Below, one piece after another: positions 25,724 through 37,073 of a stretch of 64,000 bases of DNA. The DNA is from Myxococcales bacterium. Its GTDB lineage: Bacteria > Myxococcota > Myxococcia > Myxococcales > Anaeromyxobacteraceae. Both the position numbers and the translations under genes were made by a program. The DNA is taken from assembly GCA_021806645.1 (NCBI GenBank), contig JAJZQX010000009.1, positions 124,001-188,000 of the forward strand. Reading direction: 5' to 3'. Within the stretch, counting starts at the first letter, position 1, and each line of letters opens with the position of its first letter. Under the pieces are notes generated by a model. That model had not been told where the DNA came from. It ran no database searches and saw only the letters and a program-made list of their open reading frames with translations.

Positions 25724-27774
25724 CCCCTCCGCCGCCCTCCAGCGCGCAGGCCCTCGAGGCCAAGCGACTCGTGGCGCCGACCCGGACGGTGATCCTGGTC
25801 GGCAACCCCAACGTGGGCAAGAGCGTCCTCTTCGGCGCGCTCACCGGCCACTACGTCACGGTCTCCAACTACCCGGGGACCACCGTGGAGGTGACCCGCG
25901 GCACCGCCACCATCGGCGGCGCCGCGTGGCACGTCATGGACACGCCGGGGACCAACAACCTGCTGCCGATGTCGGAGGACGAGCAGGTCACCCGCGACAT
26001 CCTGCAGTCCGAGTCCGGCGCCGTCTGCCTCCAGGTCTGCGACGCCAAGAACCTGCGGCGCGGCCTGCTGCTCACCTCGCAGCTGGCCGAGGCCGGCGTG
26101 CCGTTCCTGCTGGCCCTCAACATGTCCGACGAGGCCGCCGGCCGCGGCTTCCAGGTGGACGAGGTCCGGCTGGCCGCCGCCCTTGGCGTCGACGTGGTGC
26201 CGACCGTGGCGGTGCAGCGACACGGGCTGGCCGCGCTCCAGGCGCGCCTCGGGGCGGCGCGGGCCTCCCGCTTCCTGCCCCGCTACGACGAGCGGATCGA
26301 GGCGGCGCTGGCCGAGGTCGCGCCGCTCATGCCGAAGGGCGGGCTGGGGGGGCGAGCGCTCGGGCTCATGGCGCTGGTGGGCGACGACTCGCTGCGGGCG
26401 CTCCTGTCGGCGCGGCTCACCCCGGAGGCGCTGGCCCGGGTGGAGGAGGTGGGGCGCGGGCTGGCCGCCCACTACCCGGAGTCGCTCCGGTTCGTGGTGG
26501 CGAAGCAGCGGCTGGCGGCCGTCGACAGGCTCCACGACGCGGTGGTCACCCGCGGGGCGCGCTCGGCGGGGAGCGACTTCGCCCGCCGCCTGGGGGCCTG
26601 GTCCACCCACCCGATCTACGGGATCCCCATCCTGCTGCTGGTGCTCTTCATCGCCTGGCTCTTCGTCGGGCTCTTCGGGGCGGGCACCGCCGTCGACTTC
26701 CTCGAGCGCACGGTCTTCCAGCGGCACCTGGTGCCGTGGACCGAGGCGGGGCTCCGGGCGATCCTGCCGGGCGGCGCCGTGCGCGAGTTCCTCATCGGCC
26801 CGGCCGGCGTCCCCTACCAGCAGCACGGGGGCTTCATCATCGGCCGGTACGGCCTGATCTCGATGGGGCTCTCCTACGCCGTGGCCATCGTGCTGCCCAT
26901 CGTCGCCACCTTCTTCGTGGCCTTCTCGATCCTCGAGGACTCCGGATACCTGCCGCGGCTGGCGGTGATGGTGAACCAGCTCTTCAAGCGGATGGGGCTC
27001 AACGGCAAGGCGGTGCTGCCCATGGTGCTCGGTCTCGGCTGCGACACCATGGCCACCATGACGGCGCGCATCATGGAGACGCGAAAGGAGCGGGTCATCG
27101 TCACGCTGCTGCTGGCGCTGGCCGTCCCATGCAGCGCCCAGCTGGCGGTGATCCTCGCCATGACCGCGGGGCTGCCGCTGGCGGCGCTGGCCTGGTTTGG
27201 CGGCACGCTGCTGGCGGTGATCTTCCTCATCGGCTGGCTGGCCGCGAAGGTGATCCCGGGGCGCGGCTCGGACTTCATGCTCGAGCTGCCGCCGCTGCGC
27301 CTGCCGCAGGCCGGCAACGTCGCCGTCAAGACCCTGGCCCGCATCGAGTGGTACCTGCGCGAGGCCATGCCGCTCTTCCTGCTCGGCACGCTCATCCTCT
27401 GGGGGCTCGACCGCTTCCACCTCCTGGCGGCGCTGGAGCGGGGCGCCGAGCCGGTCATGTCCGGACTGCTCGGGCTCCCCAAGGAGGCGGCCGGCGCCTT
27501 CATCCTCGGCTTCCTGCGGCGCGACTACGCCGCGGCCGGGCTCTTCGCCCACTACCAGCCGTACATCGCGGCCGGCACCATGACGAGGTCGATGGAGATC
27601 GAGGTGGTGGTGGCGCTGGTCACCATCACGCTCTTCATCCCCTGCATCGCCAACTTCTTCATGATCCTGAAGGAGCGGGGGCTGAAGACCGGGCTGGCCA
27701 TGATGGCCTTCATCCTGCCGTTCTCGCTGGGCGTGGGCGCGCTGGTGAACCTGCTGATGCGGCGGGTATACTGA
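25720..27774 (+). CDS. feoB: Ferrous iron transporter FeoB
   Basis: Inner-membrane Fe(II) uptake protein (684 residues). The N-terminal G-domain has G1 GNPNVGKSVLF, G2-like SNYPGTTVEV, G3 DTPGTNNL and G4 LNMSDEA; G1 and G3 differ from the usual GNPNSGKTTLF and DLPGTYSL. The membrane part carries two gates with conserved segments (LEDSGYLPRLAVMV and GLGCDTMATMTARIMETR). Translation is coupled on both sides: ATGA overlap with the Fur-like gene and ATGA-type overlap with the Cys-rich gene. Confidence 0.93.
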   Translation: MTPPPPSSAQALEAKRLVAPTRTVILVGNPNVGKSVLFGALTGHYVTVSNYPGTTVEVTRGTATIGGAAWHVMDTPGTNNLLPMSEDEQVTRDILQSESGAVCLQVCDAKNLRRGLLLTSQLAEAGVPFLLALNMSDEAAGRGFQVDEVRLAAALGVDVVPTVAVQRHGLAALQARLGAARASRFLPRYDERIEAALAEVAPLMPKGGLGGRALGLMALVGDDSLRALLSARLTPEALARVEEVGRGLAAHYPESLRFVVAKQRLAAVDRLHDAVVTRGARSAGSDFARRLGAWSTHPIYGIPILLLVLFIAWLFVGLFGAGTAVDFLERTVFQRHLVPWTEAGLRAILPGGAVREFLIGPAGVPYQQHGGFIIGRYGLISMGLSYAVAIVLPIVATFFVAFSILEDSGYLPRLAVMVNQLFKRMGLNGKAVLPMVLGLGCDTMATMTARIMETRKERVIVTLLLALAVPCSAQLAVILAMTAGLPLAALAWFGGTLLAVIFLIGWLAAKVIPGRGSDFMLELPPLRLPQAGNVAVKTLARIEWYLREAMPLFLLGTLILWGLDRFHLLAALERGAEPVMSGLLGLPKEAAGAFILGFLRRDYAAAGLFAHYQPYIAAGTMTRSMEIEVVVALVTITLFIPCIANFFMILKERGLKTGLAMMAFILPFSLGVGALVNLLMRRVY

Positions 27775-28007
27775 TGGCCGCACCTTCCCCGCTGGGCTTC
27801 GAGCACTGCCCGCTCTGCGGCATCGACTTCGACGCCTCGGGGCTGGGGTGCCGCCCCAGCTGTCCCATGGCCACCGGCTGCCACGTGGTCTGCTGCCCTG
27901 GCTGCGGCTACAGCTTTCCGCAGGAGAGCGCCGGCCTGGCCGGCCGGCTGAAGCGGTTCCTCGAGGAGCGCCGCCGCGCCGCGGCGGAGAAGGGGAGCAC
28001 CACCTGA
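27774..28007 (+). CDS. Cysteine-rich mini-protein of the feo operon
   Basis: A 77-residue protein. Eight cysteines are packed in residues about 12-43 (CPLCGIDFDASGLGCRPSC, ATGCHVVCCPGCGY), followed by a basic helix (GRLKRFLEERRRAAAEK). The CxxC...CxxC arrangement suggests a zinc- or iron-sulfur-binding knuckle; the position between feoB and a feoA-containing gene suggests a FeoC-like or metal-sensing role. ATG 27774 overlaps the feoB stop. Confidence 0.75.
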   Translation: MAAPSPLGFEHCPLCGIDFDASGLGCRPSCPMATGCHVVCCPGCGYSFPQESAGLAGRLKRFLEERRRAAAEKGSTT

Positions 28008-28012
28008 GCACC

Positions 28013-28681
28013 ATGCCGTCACGCCGGATCGAGGAGCTGCTCGAGACCGTCTTCACCGAGCGCGAAGAGGGGCGCGACCAGGCGGCGTCGGTCCTCCGGC
28101 ACGCCGGGGTGGCCCACGCCCCGGACGCCGGCCGCGCCGACCTCGAGGCGCTGGCCGCCGACGGGCTGCTCCGGCTCGATGGCGCGGGCGTGGCCCTGAC
28201 CCCGTCCGGCGAGTCGAGGGCGCGCGACGTGGTGCGGCGCCACCGGCTCACCGAGCGGCTCTTCAAGGACCTGCTGGCGGTCTCCGAGTCGACCATGGAG
28301 GACCAGGCCTGCGAGCTGGAGCACATCCTCTCGCCGGAGGCGACCGAGTCGGTCTGCACGCTGCTGGGCCACCCACCCACCTGCCCGCATGGCCGCCCCA
28401 TCCCGCCGGGCGCCTGCTGCGCCGCCTTCCAGAACACGGTGCGGCCGCTGGTCACCGGGCTGCGCCACTTCGAGCTGGGGGCGACGGGCCGGATCGTCTT
28501 CATCGCCCCCAAGTTCCACGACCGGATGGACCGGCTGGCGGCGCTCGGCGTCATCCCCGGCAGCGAGCTGCGGCTCCACCAGCGCTCGCCCTCCTACGTC
28601 ATCGAGATCGGCGAGACCACCATCGCGCTCGACCCGGAGATCGCCGGCGAGATCTTCGTCAAGCCGGTCGAGCGGCGCTAG
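28013..28681 (+). CDS. DtxR-family regulator fused to FeoA domain
   Basis: A 222-residue metalloregulator. An N-terminal winged helix (about 1-65) is followed by the DtxR dimerisation/metal domain (about 70-145; VVRRHRLTERLFKDLL, ACELEHILSPEATESV and the family signature CPHGRPIPPG). A C-terminal SH3-like FeoA domain (about 150-222; RIVFIAPKFHDRMDRLAALG, VIEIGETTIALDPEIAGEIF) replaces a separate feoA gene. It probably senses Fe(II) or Mn(II) and controls, and may also assist, FeoB. It lies 5 bases after the Cys-rich gene. Confidence 0.87.
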   Translation: MPSRRIEELLETVFTEREEGRDQAASVLRHAGVAHAPDAGRADLEALAADGLLRLDGAGVALTPSGESRARDVVRRHRLTERLFKDLLAVSESTMEDQACELEHILSPEATESVCTLLGHPPTCPHGRPIPPGACCAAFQNTVRPLVTGLRHFELGATGRIVFIAPKFHDRMDRLAALGVIPGSELRLHQRSPSYVIEIGETTIALDPEIAGEIFVKPVERR

Positions 28682-28834
28682 GCGCTCGCGGAGGAGCCGG
28701 CGCGGCGTCGCGGCCGCGCGAATCGATCGCCTGTCCCGTGACTCCCCGACGCGGAGTCGGCGGTGATGGCGCAGCTATCGGGAGATTTCTGGACGAGGCG
28801 GACCTCGCTGGTACGTTCGCCGCCGGGTCGAGTG

Positions 28835-29137
28835 ATGTCCTGGCACGGTAGGCGCAAAGCGTCGCTGTTCTTGCTCGGTGCCGCCATCATCCTGGCGGTC
28901 GCCGGTGTCCTCGATCCGTCGGGGCTCGGCAAGAGCTTCCGCCTCCAGGAGGAGTGCGTCCGGCTGGCCGGCGAGAACAACCGGCTCCAGCTCGAGAACC
29001 ACCGGCTGGCCCGCGAGGCGCGGGCGTTGCTCACGGATCCCAAGGCGCGGGAGCGCGCGGCGCGCGAGGAGCTACGCTTCATCCGGGCCGGCGAGCTGAT
29101 CTACCGGCTCGACGGCCGGGCCGGGGGGGCGCCGTGA
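28835..29137 (+). CDS. FtsB/DivIC-like septum-formation protein
   Basis: A 100-residue bitopic divisome protein. A short cytosolic N-terminus leads to one transmembrane helix (about 9-27; LFLLGAAIILAVAGVLD), then a leucine-zipper-like coiled coil (CVRLAGENNRLQLENHRLAR), and a conserved end RAAREELRFIRAGELIYRL that fits the FtsB signature. It joins FtsQ and FtsL at the septum. ATG 28835 is preferred; the earlier in-frame ATG would add a tail without homology. It overlaps the next gene by GTGA. Confidence 0.85.
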   Translation: MSWHGRRKASLFLLGAAIILAVAGVLDPSGLGKSFRLQEECVRLAGENNRLQLENHRLAREARALLTDPKARERAAREELRFIRAGELIYRLDGRAGGAP

Positions 29138-31440
29138 GCCCCGCCCGCGTGCCGCCGCCACCGGCGGCGCGGGCTCCCATCGGCTCGACCGCGACGCTCC
29201 AGGCCCGGCTGGCCGGGCAGCGGAGGCGTCCGGCGGTGGTGAGGCTCTACGCGGCCATCCTCGGCGACGCCGGGCCGCTCGGGGCCCCGGCCCGTCGCCG
29301 GCTGCTCGGGTTCCTGCTCCGCTCCATCCCGGCCGCCGGGGTGGTGGCCGGCGCCGGGCTGGTGACGCTGCGGGTCTTCGAGCCGGAACTCCAGGGGTAC
29401 CCGCAGCTCCTGTCGCTGGCGACCCTGGCCGTCCTGCTGGTCTCGGTGGTCTGGCGGCGGGCCCTCCGCGCCATCCGTGGCGTGCGCGCCGGGTACCGGG
29501 AGCAGCTGGAGCTGGGCGGGCTCTTCGTGGTGACGTCGGCGGCGCTGGTGCAGGCCACCGGCGCCGGGGCTCTCGAGCCGCCGCTCCAGCCCGTCATCTA
29601 CCTGGTGATGGCCTTCCTGGTCGCCTTCCTGGCCAGGCCGGTGGGCCTCGCCATGGTGCTCCTGGCCATGGGGCTCGAGGCCGGCCCCTGGTGGCAGCGC
29701 GGCGCCGAGCCCTCGGCGCTGGCCGTGCCGCTCACCCACGCCGGCTTCCTGGCCCTCTTCGCGCTGCTCTACCACGGGGTGCTGGCGGCCCAGTTGAAGG
29801 CCACGCGGCGCGCCGAGCGGGACGCCGTGGCCCTGCGGCTGCGCGAGATCGGCGAGCGGGCCCAGGAGTTCCGGCTCATGGCGCCCCGGGGCGAGGCCGG
29901 CGGAGGGCCGGACGAGGGCGGTCGCCGCTGGATCGACGGCGCCGTCCACGAGGTGGAGGCGGCCGTCCGCGGCGCGGTCGAGGTGGCGGCGGCGGCGCTC
30001 CACGCCGACACCTGCGCCGTCTTCCTCCTCTCCACCGACGACCAGCGGCTGCTACGGCGCGAGTGCCGCGCCTCCACCGACACCATCGCCGCCGAGGTGC
30101 CGGCCGGGGAGGGGGCCCTGGGCGGCGCGGTGCGCCGGGCGTCCCCCGTGCGGCTCCACGGAGAGGTGAAGGCCGCCAGCTACCACCTCGACGGGCGAAG
30201 GCCGGGGGCGCTGCTGGCGGTGCCGCTCCTCGACCGGCGCGGGGGCCACGTCCGGGGCGTGCTGGTCGCCGACCGGTTCGAGCCCCTCCCCTTCACCGAC
30301 GAGGACGAGCGGCTGCTGGTGACCCAGGCCAGCGAGATCCTGCGCACCATCGCCTCCGAACGGCTCATGGAGGACCTGAAGCAGACGCGTGACGAGAAGG
30401 AGCGGTTCTTCCAGGCCATCGAGCGGCTCAACCGGGCCACCAAGCTGGACGAGGTGACCGAGGTCTCGATCGAGGTGGCCCGCGCCATGATGGACGGGAT
30501 CGACTTCGGCGCGGTCACCCTGGTCGAGGCCGACGACGGCCCCGCCCGCCACCGGGTGGCGAGGACCTGGAGCGCGGCGGCCGGGAAGGCCCCGGCGCTC
30601 GACGGGCTCACCTTCGGGGACGAGGCCGGGAGCCTGGTGGTCTCGGCCGTCCGGATCTCCGCAAGCCTGCCCGTGGCCGGGCGGGATGCCGGCAAGGCGG
30701 CGGTCTTCGACGCCGACACCCGGCTCAAGGGGCTGGCCTCGATCAAGGTGATCCCGCTGCGCGCCCAGCCGCTGCGGGCCGAGGATCCGCCGGTGCTGGG
30801 GACGCTGGTGCTCGGCTCCCGCCGTCCCGACGCCTTCGGCGCCGACCGGGTTCGCCAGCTCGAGGTGCTGGCCTTGCAGGCGGCCGAGACCATCCAGCGG
30901 GCCCGCCTCTTCGACGCCACCGAGCGGCTGGCCACCACCGACGGGCTGACCGGCCTGCTCAACCACCGGACCTTCCAGGGCCGGCTCGACGAGCAGCTGC
31001 TGGCGGCGCAGCGGTACGGCCGCAAGCTCTCGGTCATCCTCTGCGACATCGACCACTTCAAGACGGTCAACGACACCTACGGCCACCCGGTGGGCGACCA
31101 GGTGCTGCGGGGCGTGGCCCGCGTCCTCTCCCGCGAGGCGCGCACCACCGACATCGTGGCGCGCTACGGCGGCGAGGAGTTCGCGGTGGTGATGCCGGAG
31201 ACCGACGCCGCCGGCGCGCTGGTGATCGCCGAGCGTATCCGGGAGCGGATCGCCCAGCTCGTCACCGAGACGTCGATGGGGCCCCTGAAGGTCACCATGT
31301 CGCTCGGGGTCGCCACCTTCCCGGACCACGGCCAGGAGAAGGCCAAGCTGGTCGAGAAGGCGGATGGCTGCCTCTACCACGCCAAGCGCCACGGCCGGAA
31401 CCAGTGCGTGGCGGCGGGCGCTTCCAGGGCCTCGACCTGA
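29134..31440 (+). CDS. Membrane-bound GAF-GGDEF diguanylate cyclase
   Basis: A 768-residue protein that should make cyclic di-GMP from two GTP. About five hydrophobic segments (residues about 55-225) form a membrane sensor. Two GAF-like domains follow (about 270-420 with GALLAVPLLDRRGGHVRGVL, and about 430-590). The C-terminal GGDEF domain (about 600-765) has an active GGEEF signature in ARYGGEEFAVVM and an intact inhibitory RxxD site (RTTD) five residues upstream, so product inhibition is expected. GTG 29134 overlaps the ftsB stop. Confidence 0.9.
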   Translation: MSPARVPPPPAARAPIGSTATLQARLAGQRRRPAVVRLYAAILGDAGPLGAPARRRLLGFLLRSIPAAGVVAGAGLVTLRVFEPELQGYPQLLSLATLAVLLVSVVWRRALRAIRGVRAGYREQLELGGLFVVTSAALVQATGAGALEPPLQPVIYLVMAFLVAFLARPVGLAMVLLAMGLEAGPWWQRGAEPSALAVPLTHAGFLALFALLYHGVLAAQLKATRRAERDAVALRLREIGERAQEFRLMAPRGEAGGGPDEGGRRWIDGAVHEVEAAVRGAVEVAAAALHADTCAVFLLSTDDQRLLRRECRASTDTIAAEVPAGEGALGGAVRRASPVRLHGEVKAASYHLDGRRPGALLAVPLLDRRGGHVRGVLVADRFEPLPFTDEDERLLVTQASEILRTIASERLMEDLKQTRDEKERFFQAIERLNRATKLDEVTEVSIEVARAMMDGIDFGAVTLVEADDGPARHRVARTWSAAAGKAPALDGLTFGDEAGSLVVSAVRISASLPVAGRDAGKAAVFDADTRLKGLASIKVIPLRAQPLRAEDPPVLGTLVLGSRRPDAFGADRVRQLEVLALQAAETIQRARLFDATERLATTDGLTGLLNHRTFQGRLDEQLLAAQRYGRKLSVILCDIDHFKTVNDTYGHPVGDQVLRGVARVLSREARTTDIVARYGGEEFAVVMPETDAAGALVIAERIRERIAQLVTETSMGPLKVTMSLGVATFPDHGQEKAKLVEKADGCLYHAKRHGRNQCVAAGASRAST

Positions 31441-31536
31441 ATCGCCCGGGATCGACCTCACCGGTGGCCGACCGGAGTCCCCGCCTGCTAGACTCGTGTC
31501 ACCGCCACCCCGGCGGTCGCGAGGAGCCGCTCCGGC

Positions 31537-32859
31537 GTGAAAAAGAACTTCGTCCTCGACACCAACGTCCTGCTGCACGATCCCAGGAGCATGTTCGGGT
31601 TCGACGACAACGACGTCGTCATCCCCATTCACGTCATCGAGGAGATCGACAACTTCAAGCGGGATCTCTCCTCGCTGGGGCGCAACGCCCGCCAGGTCTC
31701 CCGCTCCCTCGACGAGTTCCGCCGCGCCGGCAAGCTGCGCGAGGGCGTCTCCATCGGACCGGGCAAGGGCAAGCTGCGGGTGCTCTTCGCCGACCGGAAG
31801 CTGCCGCCCGAGGTGGGCGACGGCCACGCGGTCGACGACAAGATCCTGGCGGTGGCGTTCGACCTGGCCACCAAGGAGAAGGGGACGCCCTGCGTCTTCG
31901 TCTCCAAGGACACCAACCTCCGCATCCGCGCCGACGCGCTCGGCCTCCACGCGGAGGACTACGACGTCGAGGGGGTGGAGATCGACGAGCTCTGGAGCGG
32001 CGTGGCCGAGCTGGACGTCGCCCCGGAGGTGGTGAACGAGTTCTACGCCGCGGGCGCGGTGGCCTGCCCGCCCGGGCTGGCGCCCCCTCCGCCCAATGCC
32101 TTCGTCGTCCTGCGCGACAGGCTGGCGCCGCAGCACAGCGCCGTGGGGAAGTACAGCGCGGCGCGGGGCGCCTTCGTCCAGCTCATCAAGACGCCCAAGG
32201 AAGGGGTCTGGGGGATCAGGCCGCGCAACAAGGAGCAGTCCTTCGCGCTCGACGTGCTGCTCAACGACGAGATCCGGCTGGTCACCATGGTCGGCAAGGC
32301 CGGCACGGGCAAGACGTTGCTGGCCATCGCCGCCGGCCTGCAGAAGACCATGGAGGAGTCGGTCTACCAGAAGCTGCTGGTGTCGCGGCCCATCTTCCCG
32401 CTGGGGCGCGACATCGGCTACCTGCCGGGCTCGATCGAGGAGAAGCTCAATCCCTGGATGCAGCCCATCTTCGACAACGTCGAGTACCTGATGAACCTCT
32501 CGCGCTCGGAGAAGAAGGCCGGGCGTGGCTGGCACGAGCTGATGGACCTGGGCATCCTCGAGATCGAGCCGCTCACCTACATCCGCGGCCGCTCCATCCC
32601 CAACCAGTTCATCATCGTGGACGAGGCCCAGAACCTGACGCCGCACGAGGTGAAGACCATCATCACCCGCGTCGGCGACGGCACCAAGATCGTCCTGACC
32701 GGCGACCCGTACCAGATCGACAACCCCTACGTGGACCAGACCAACAACGGCCTGGTCCACGTGGTGAACCGGTTCAAGGACGAGCGGCTGGCCGGCCACA
32801 TCACCCTCTCCAAGGGCGAGCGGTCGCCGCTGGCCGAACTGGCCGCCAACCTCCTGTAA
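31537..32859 (+). CDS. PIN-PhoH fusion ATPase (PhoH2 type)
   Basis: A 440-residue protein: an N-terminal PIN nuclease domain (about 1-150, acidic residues in FVLDTNVLLHD, IEEIDNF, AVDDKILAVA and SKDTNLRI) fused to a PhoH-like P-loop ATPase (about 200-440; Walker A GKAGTGKTLLA, Walker B FIIVDEAQNLTPHE, LTGDPYQID). PhoH2 proteins of this layout act as RNA helicase/nucleases in other bacteria. GTG 31537 has GAGGAG upstream. It is a monocistron between the cyclase and a convergent lipid-kinase-like gene. Confidence 0.92.
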   Translation: MKKNFVLDTNVLLHDPRSMFGFDDNDVVIPIHVIEEIDNFKRDLSSLGRNARQVSRSLDEFRRAGKLREGVSIGPGKGKLRVLFADRKLPPEVGDGHAVDDKILAVAFDLATKEKGTPCVFVSKDTNLRIRADALGLHAEDYDVEGVEIDELWSGVAELDVAPEVVNEFYAAGAVACPPGLAPPPPNAFVVLRDRLAPQHSAVGKYSAARGAFVQLIKTPKEGVWGIRPRNKEQSFALDVLLNDEIRLVTMVGKAGTGKTLLAIAAGLQKTMEESVYQKLLVSRPIFPLGRDIGYLPGSIEEKLNPWMQPIFDNVEYLMNLSRSEKKAGRGWHELMDLGILEIEPLTYIRGRSIPNQFIIVDEAQNLTPHEVKTIITRVGDGTKIVLTGDPYQIDNPYVDQTNNGLVHVVNRFKDERLAGHITLSKGERSPLAELAANLL

Positions 32860-32896
32860 GGGGGGGCAGGGGCGTCCCGCGAGGCGGGGCGCCCGG

Positions 32897-33967
32897 CTAC
32901 CCGGTGGCGACGCGGAAGTCGACCAGCTCGATCGGCGCCGGTGCCATGCCGAAGGTCACGGCGTCGCGCCAGCCCTCGGCGTCGCCACCGATCTGCAACG
33001 GCGTGGGGCGTTCGAAGCGGAGGGAGACCTGGTCGGCGTGGAAGTCGAGGACCTTCTCGTGGGCGAAGTCGCCCGACCAGATCCGGTGGATGTTCATCAG
33101 CAGCGTGGAGACCGCCGGGTCCGAGACCACGCGGAGCTGCATCAGCCCCCGCTCCTTGGCGGCGTGCGGGAAGATCCGCATCCGCATGCCGTAGAAGGGG
33201 ACGGTGCTGGCGCCGGCCATCATGCACGGGCCGGCGTAGAGCAGCTCGCCCGGGCCGATGGCGGGGCCGACGCGCCTCCCCTGGCCGTCGAGCCGCCAGG
33301 CCTCGTGGCCGGTGTTGACGATCTCGCAGTAGGTGGGGCTGCGCTCCAGCAGCTTGCGAGGCGCGGAGCGGAGCGCCACGGCGAGGCCGTAGCCGGTCAA
33401 CCCGAGCCCGAGCGCCTGCAGCGGCGTGCCGGCCAGCTGGTCCTTCACCCAGTTGTAGTCGTTGAGGATGGCGGCGTCGATGCCGACGCCCGCGAACGGC
33501 GTGCGGCGCCCCTCGCAGGTGACGAGGTCGACACGGCGGGTGCCACCGAACTCGCCGGCTAGGTAACGGGTGAGGTCCCGGGCGTGGCGGCGCGGTGAGG
33601 CGCCCACCAGCTCGGCCACGGCGTTGCCCGTGCCCAGCGCCAGGACGCCGAAGCGCGGGGTCCGCTGGTGGCGCCGCTCGGCGGCGTCGATGATCCGGTT
33701 GATCCAGGAGACGAAGGTGCCGTCACCGCCGCCGGTGAAGACGGTGCGGTAGCGGCGCGCCACCACCCAGTCGGCGATCTCGGTCGCCTCCTCGTCGCTG
33801 TGGGAGAGGTAGAGGTCCTCGCGGGGCACGATCAGGGAGAGCGTCCGCACCATCCGTTCGGTGACGGCCTTGGCCCGGGCGTTGAGCAGCACGGCGACCC
33901 GGAGCGGAGCAGCGACGGGAAGGGCGGGTGCTTCGAGCCTTTCGGCACTGGCGACCAGTTGGAACAT
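32897..33967 (-). CDS. Diacylglycerol/lipid kinase family protein
   Basis: A 356-residue protein. The DAGK catalytic domain has the nucleotide motif FTGGGDGTFVSWI near residue 80 and the LALGTGNAVAELVG motif. A C-terminal beta-rich domain follows (ELLYAGPCMMAGASTVPFYG). It probably phosphorylates a lipid (diacylglycerol or a sphingoid-like substrate); the true lipid is unknown. ATG 33967 is preferred because GGGGAT lies at the right distance; a GTG at 34027 would add 20 residues. It is divergent from dnaK. Confidence 0.82.
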   Translation of the reverse strand: MFQLVASAERLEAPALPVAAPLRVAVLLNARAKAVTERMVRTLSLIVPREDLYLSHSDEEATEIADWVVARRYRTVFTGGGDGTFVSWINRIIDAAERRHQRTPRFGVLALGTGNAVAELVGASPRRHARDLTRYLAGEFGGTRRVDLVTCEGRRTPFAGVGIDAAILNDYNWVKDQLAGTPLQALGLGLTGYGLAVALRSAPRKLLERSPTYCEIVNTGHEAWRLDGQGRRVGPAIGPGELLYAGPCMMAGASTVPFYGMRMRIFPHAAKERGLMQLRVVSDPAVSTLLMNIHRIWSGDFAHEKVLDFHADQVSLRFERPTPLQIGGDAEGWRDAVTFGMAPAPIELVDFRVATG

Positions 33968-34172
33968 TAGATCCCCGGGAAGCGACCTGACGCGGTTGTC
34001 CTGTACCAGGAGCAAGTGATATGCCACGCCGCGTCACAATGGAACGTCCGGGAAACCAGGATGTTGCAACTTGGTGCCGGGACCTGCGTCCCGGCCGAGG
34101 CGTCACGCGAGGGTGGCGACCGCGAAGAGGGCTACGCACCCGCCGGCCCCTCCGAAAGTGGCTAGCCGACGT

Positions 34173-34200
34173 TTGACACGTTGGGGCGGGTGCTTAGGTT
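34173..34200 (+). promoter_or_regulatory. Promoter of dnaK
   Basis: TTGACA at 34173-34178, a 16-base spacer, then TAGGTT at 34195-34200; the dnaK ATG is at 34228. No CIRCE inverted repeat is seen in the gap. Confidence 0.65.
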
Positions 34201-34227
34201 GGCATGGACCAGGAGGGTCACGGACAC

Positions 34228-36123
<1,896 letters not shown>

Positions 36124-36132
36124 CGCCGGCTC

Positions 36133-37014
36133 GTGCGCTTCGTCGTCCTCTCCCGCTCGGCCCGCATACACAGCACCGCCCGGCTGGTGGCGGCGGCCCG
36201 CGCCGCCGGCCACTCGGCCCGGGTGGTCGATCCGCTCGACGTCGAGCTCGGGCTGGCCGCGCCCGGGCCGTCGCTGCGCTGGAAGGGTGGCCCGTTCCCG
36301 CGCGCCGACGTGGTGATCCCACGCATCGGCGTCTCCATCCACCAGTACGGGCTCTCGGTGGTGAAGCAGCTGGAGCTGGCGGGGGTACCGGTGCTCAACG
36401 GGGCCGCCGCCATCGAGGCCAGCCGCCACAAGATGCGCAGCCTGCAGTTGCTGGCCGCCGCCGGGCTCCCGGTGCCGCGCACGGTGATGGCTAGCGGCCC
36501 ACGAGGCCTGGCCGGGCTGGTCGAGCGGGTGGGCGGCGTGCCGGTGCTGCTCAAGGTGCTCTCCACCGACGGCAAGGGAGGCGTCATGGTCTGCGAGAGC
36601 CTCCAGTCGCTGGAGGCGGCGCTGGAGGCGGTGCATGGCCTGGGCAAGGACTTGATGGTCCAGCAGTACCTGCGCGGCGGGCGCGGGCGGGACCTCCGGG
36701 CGCTGGTGGTGGGCGGACAGGTGGTGGCGGCCCTTCGCCGCCGGGCCGCGGCCGGCCGCTTCGCCCTGACGTTGCGCCCCGGCGCCCGCTTCGACGCCGT
36801 CAGGCTCCCCGCGCGACACGCCCGGATCGCCGCCGAGGCGGCCCGCGTGCTCGACCTGCGCTTCTGCGCCGTGGACCTGCTAGACGAGAGGGACGGCCCG
36901 CTGGTCTTCGAGGTTAACGCCTCGCCGTCGATCCGCGAGGCCGAGACCGCCTGCGTCGTGGACGTGGCGGGGCTGGTGGTGACCTGCGCCGAAGGGCTGG
37001 TGCGCACGAAGTGA
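36133..37014 (+). CDS. RimK-like ATP-grasp ligase
   Basis: A 293-residue ATP-grasp enzyme. The pre-ATP-grasp part (VVLSRSARIHSTARLVAAAR, ADVVIPRIGVSIHQYG) and ATP-binding core (NGAAAIEASRHKMRSLQLL, VLLKVLSTDGKGGVMV, LVFEVNASPSIREAE with metal-binding Glu and Asn) match RimK/alpha-L-glutamate ligases, which add glutamate to proteins or cofactors. The acceptor is unknown; RimK in E. coli modifies ribosomal protein S6. GTG 36133 lies 9 bases after dnaK, so it may share its transcript. Confidence 0.85.
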   Translation: MRFVVLSRSARIHSTARLVAAARAAGHSARVVDPLDVELGLAAPGPSLRWKGGPFPRADVVIPRIGVSIHQYGLSVVKQLELAGVPVLNGAAAIEASRHKMRSLQLLAAAGLPVPRTVMASGPRGLAGLVERVGGVPVLLKVLSTDGKGGVMVCESLQSLEAALEAVHGLGKDLMVQQYLRGGRGRDLRALVVGGQVVAALRRRAAAGRFALTLRPGARFDAVRLPARHARIAAEAARVLDLRFCAVDLLDERDGPLVFEVNASPSIREAETACVVDVAGLVVTCAEGLVRTK

Positions 37015-37073
37015 AGCCGTGGTCACCCCCGTCCGTCCCTGCTATGGAGGGGTCTTCCCAGGAGGTCCACCGC

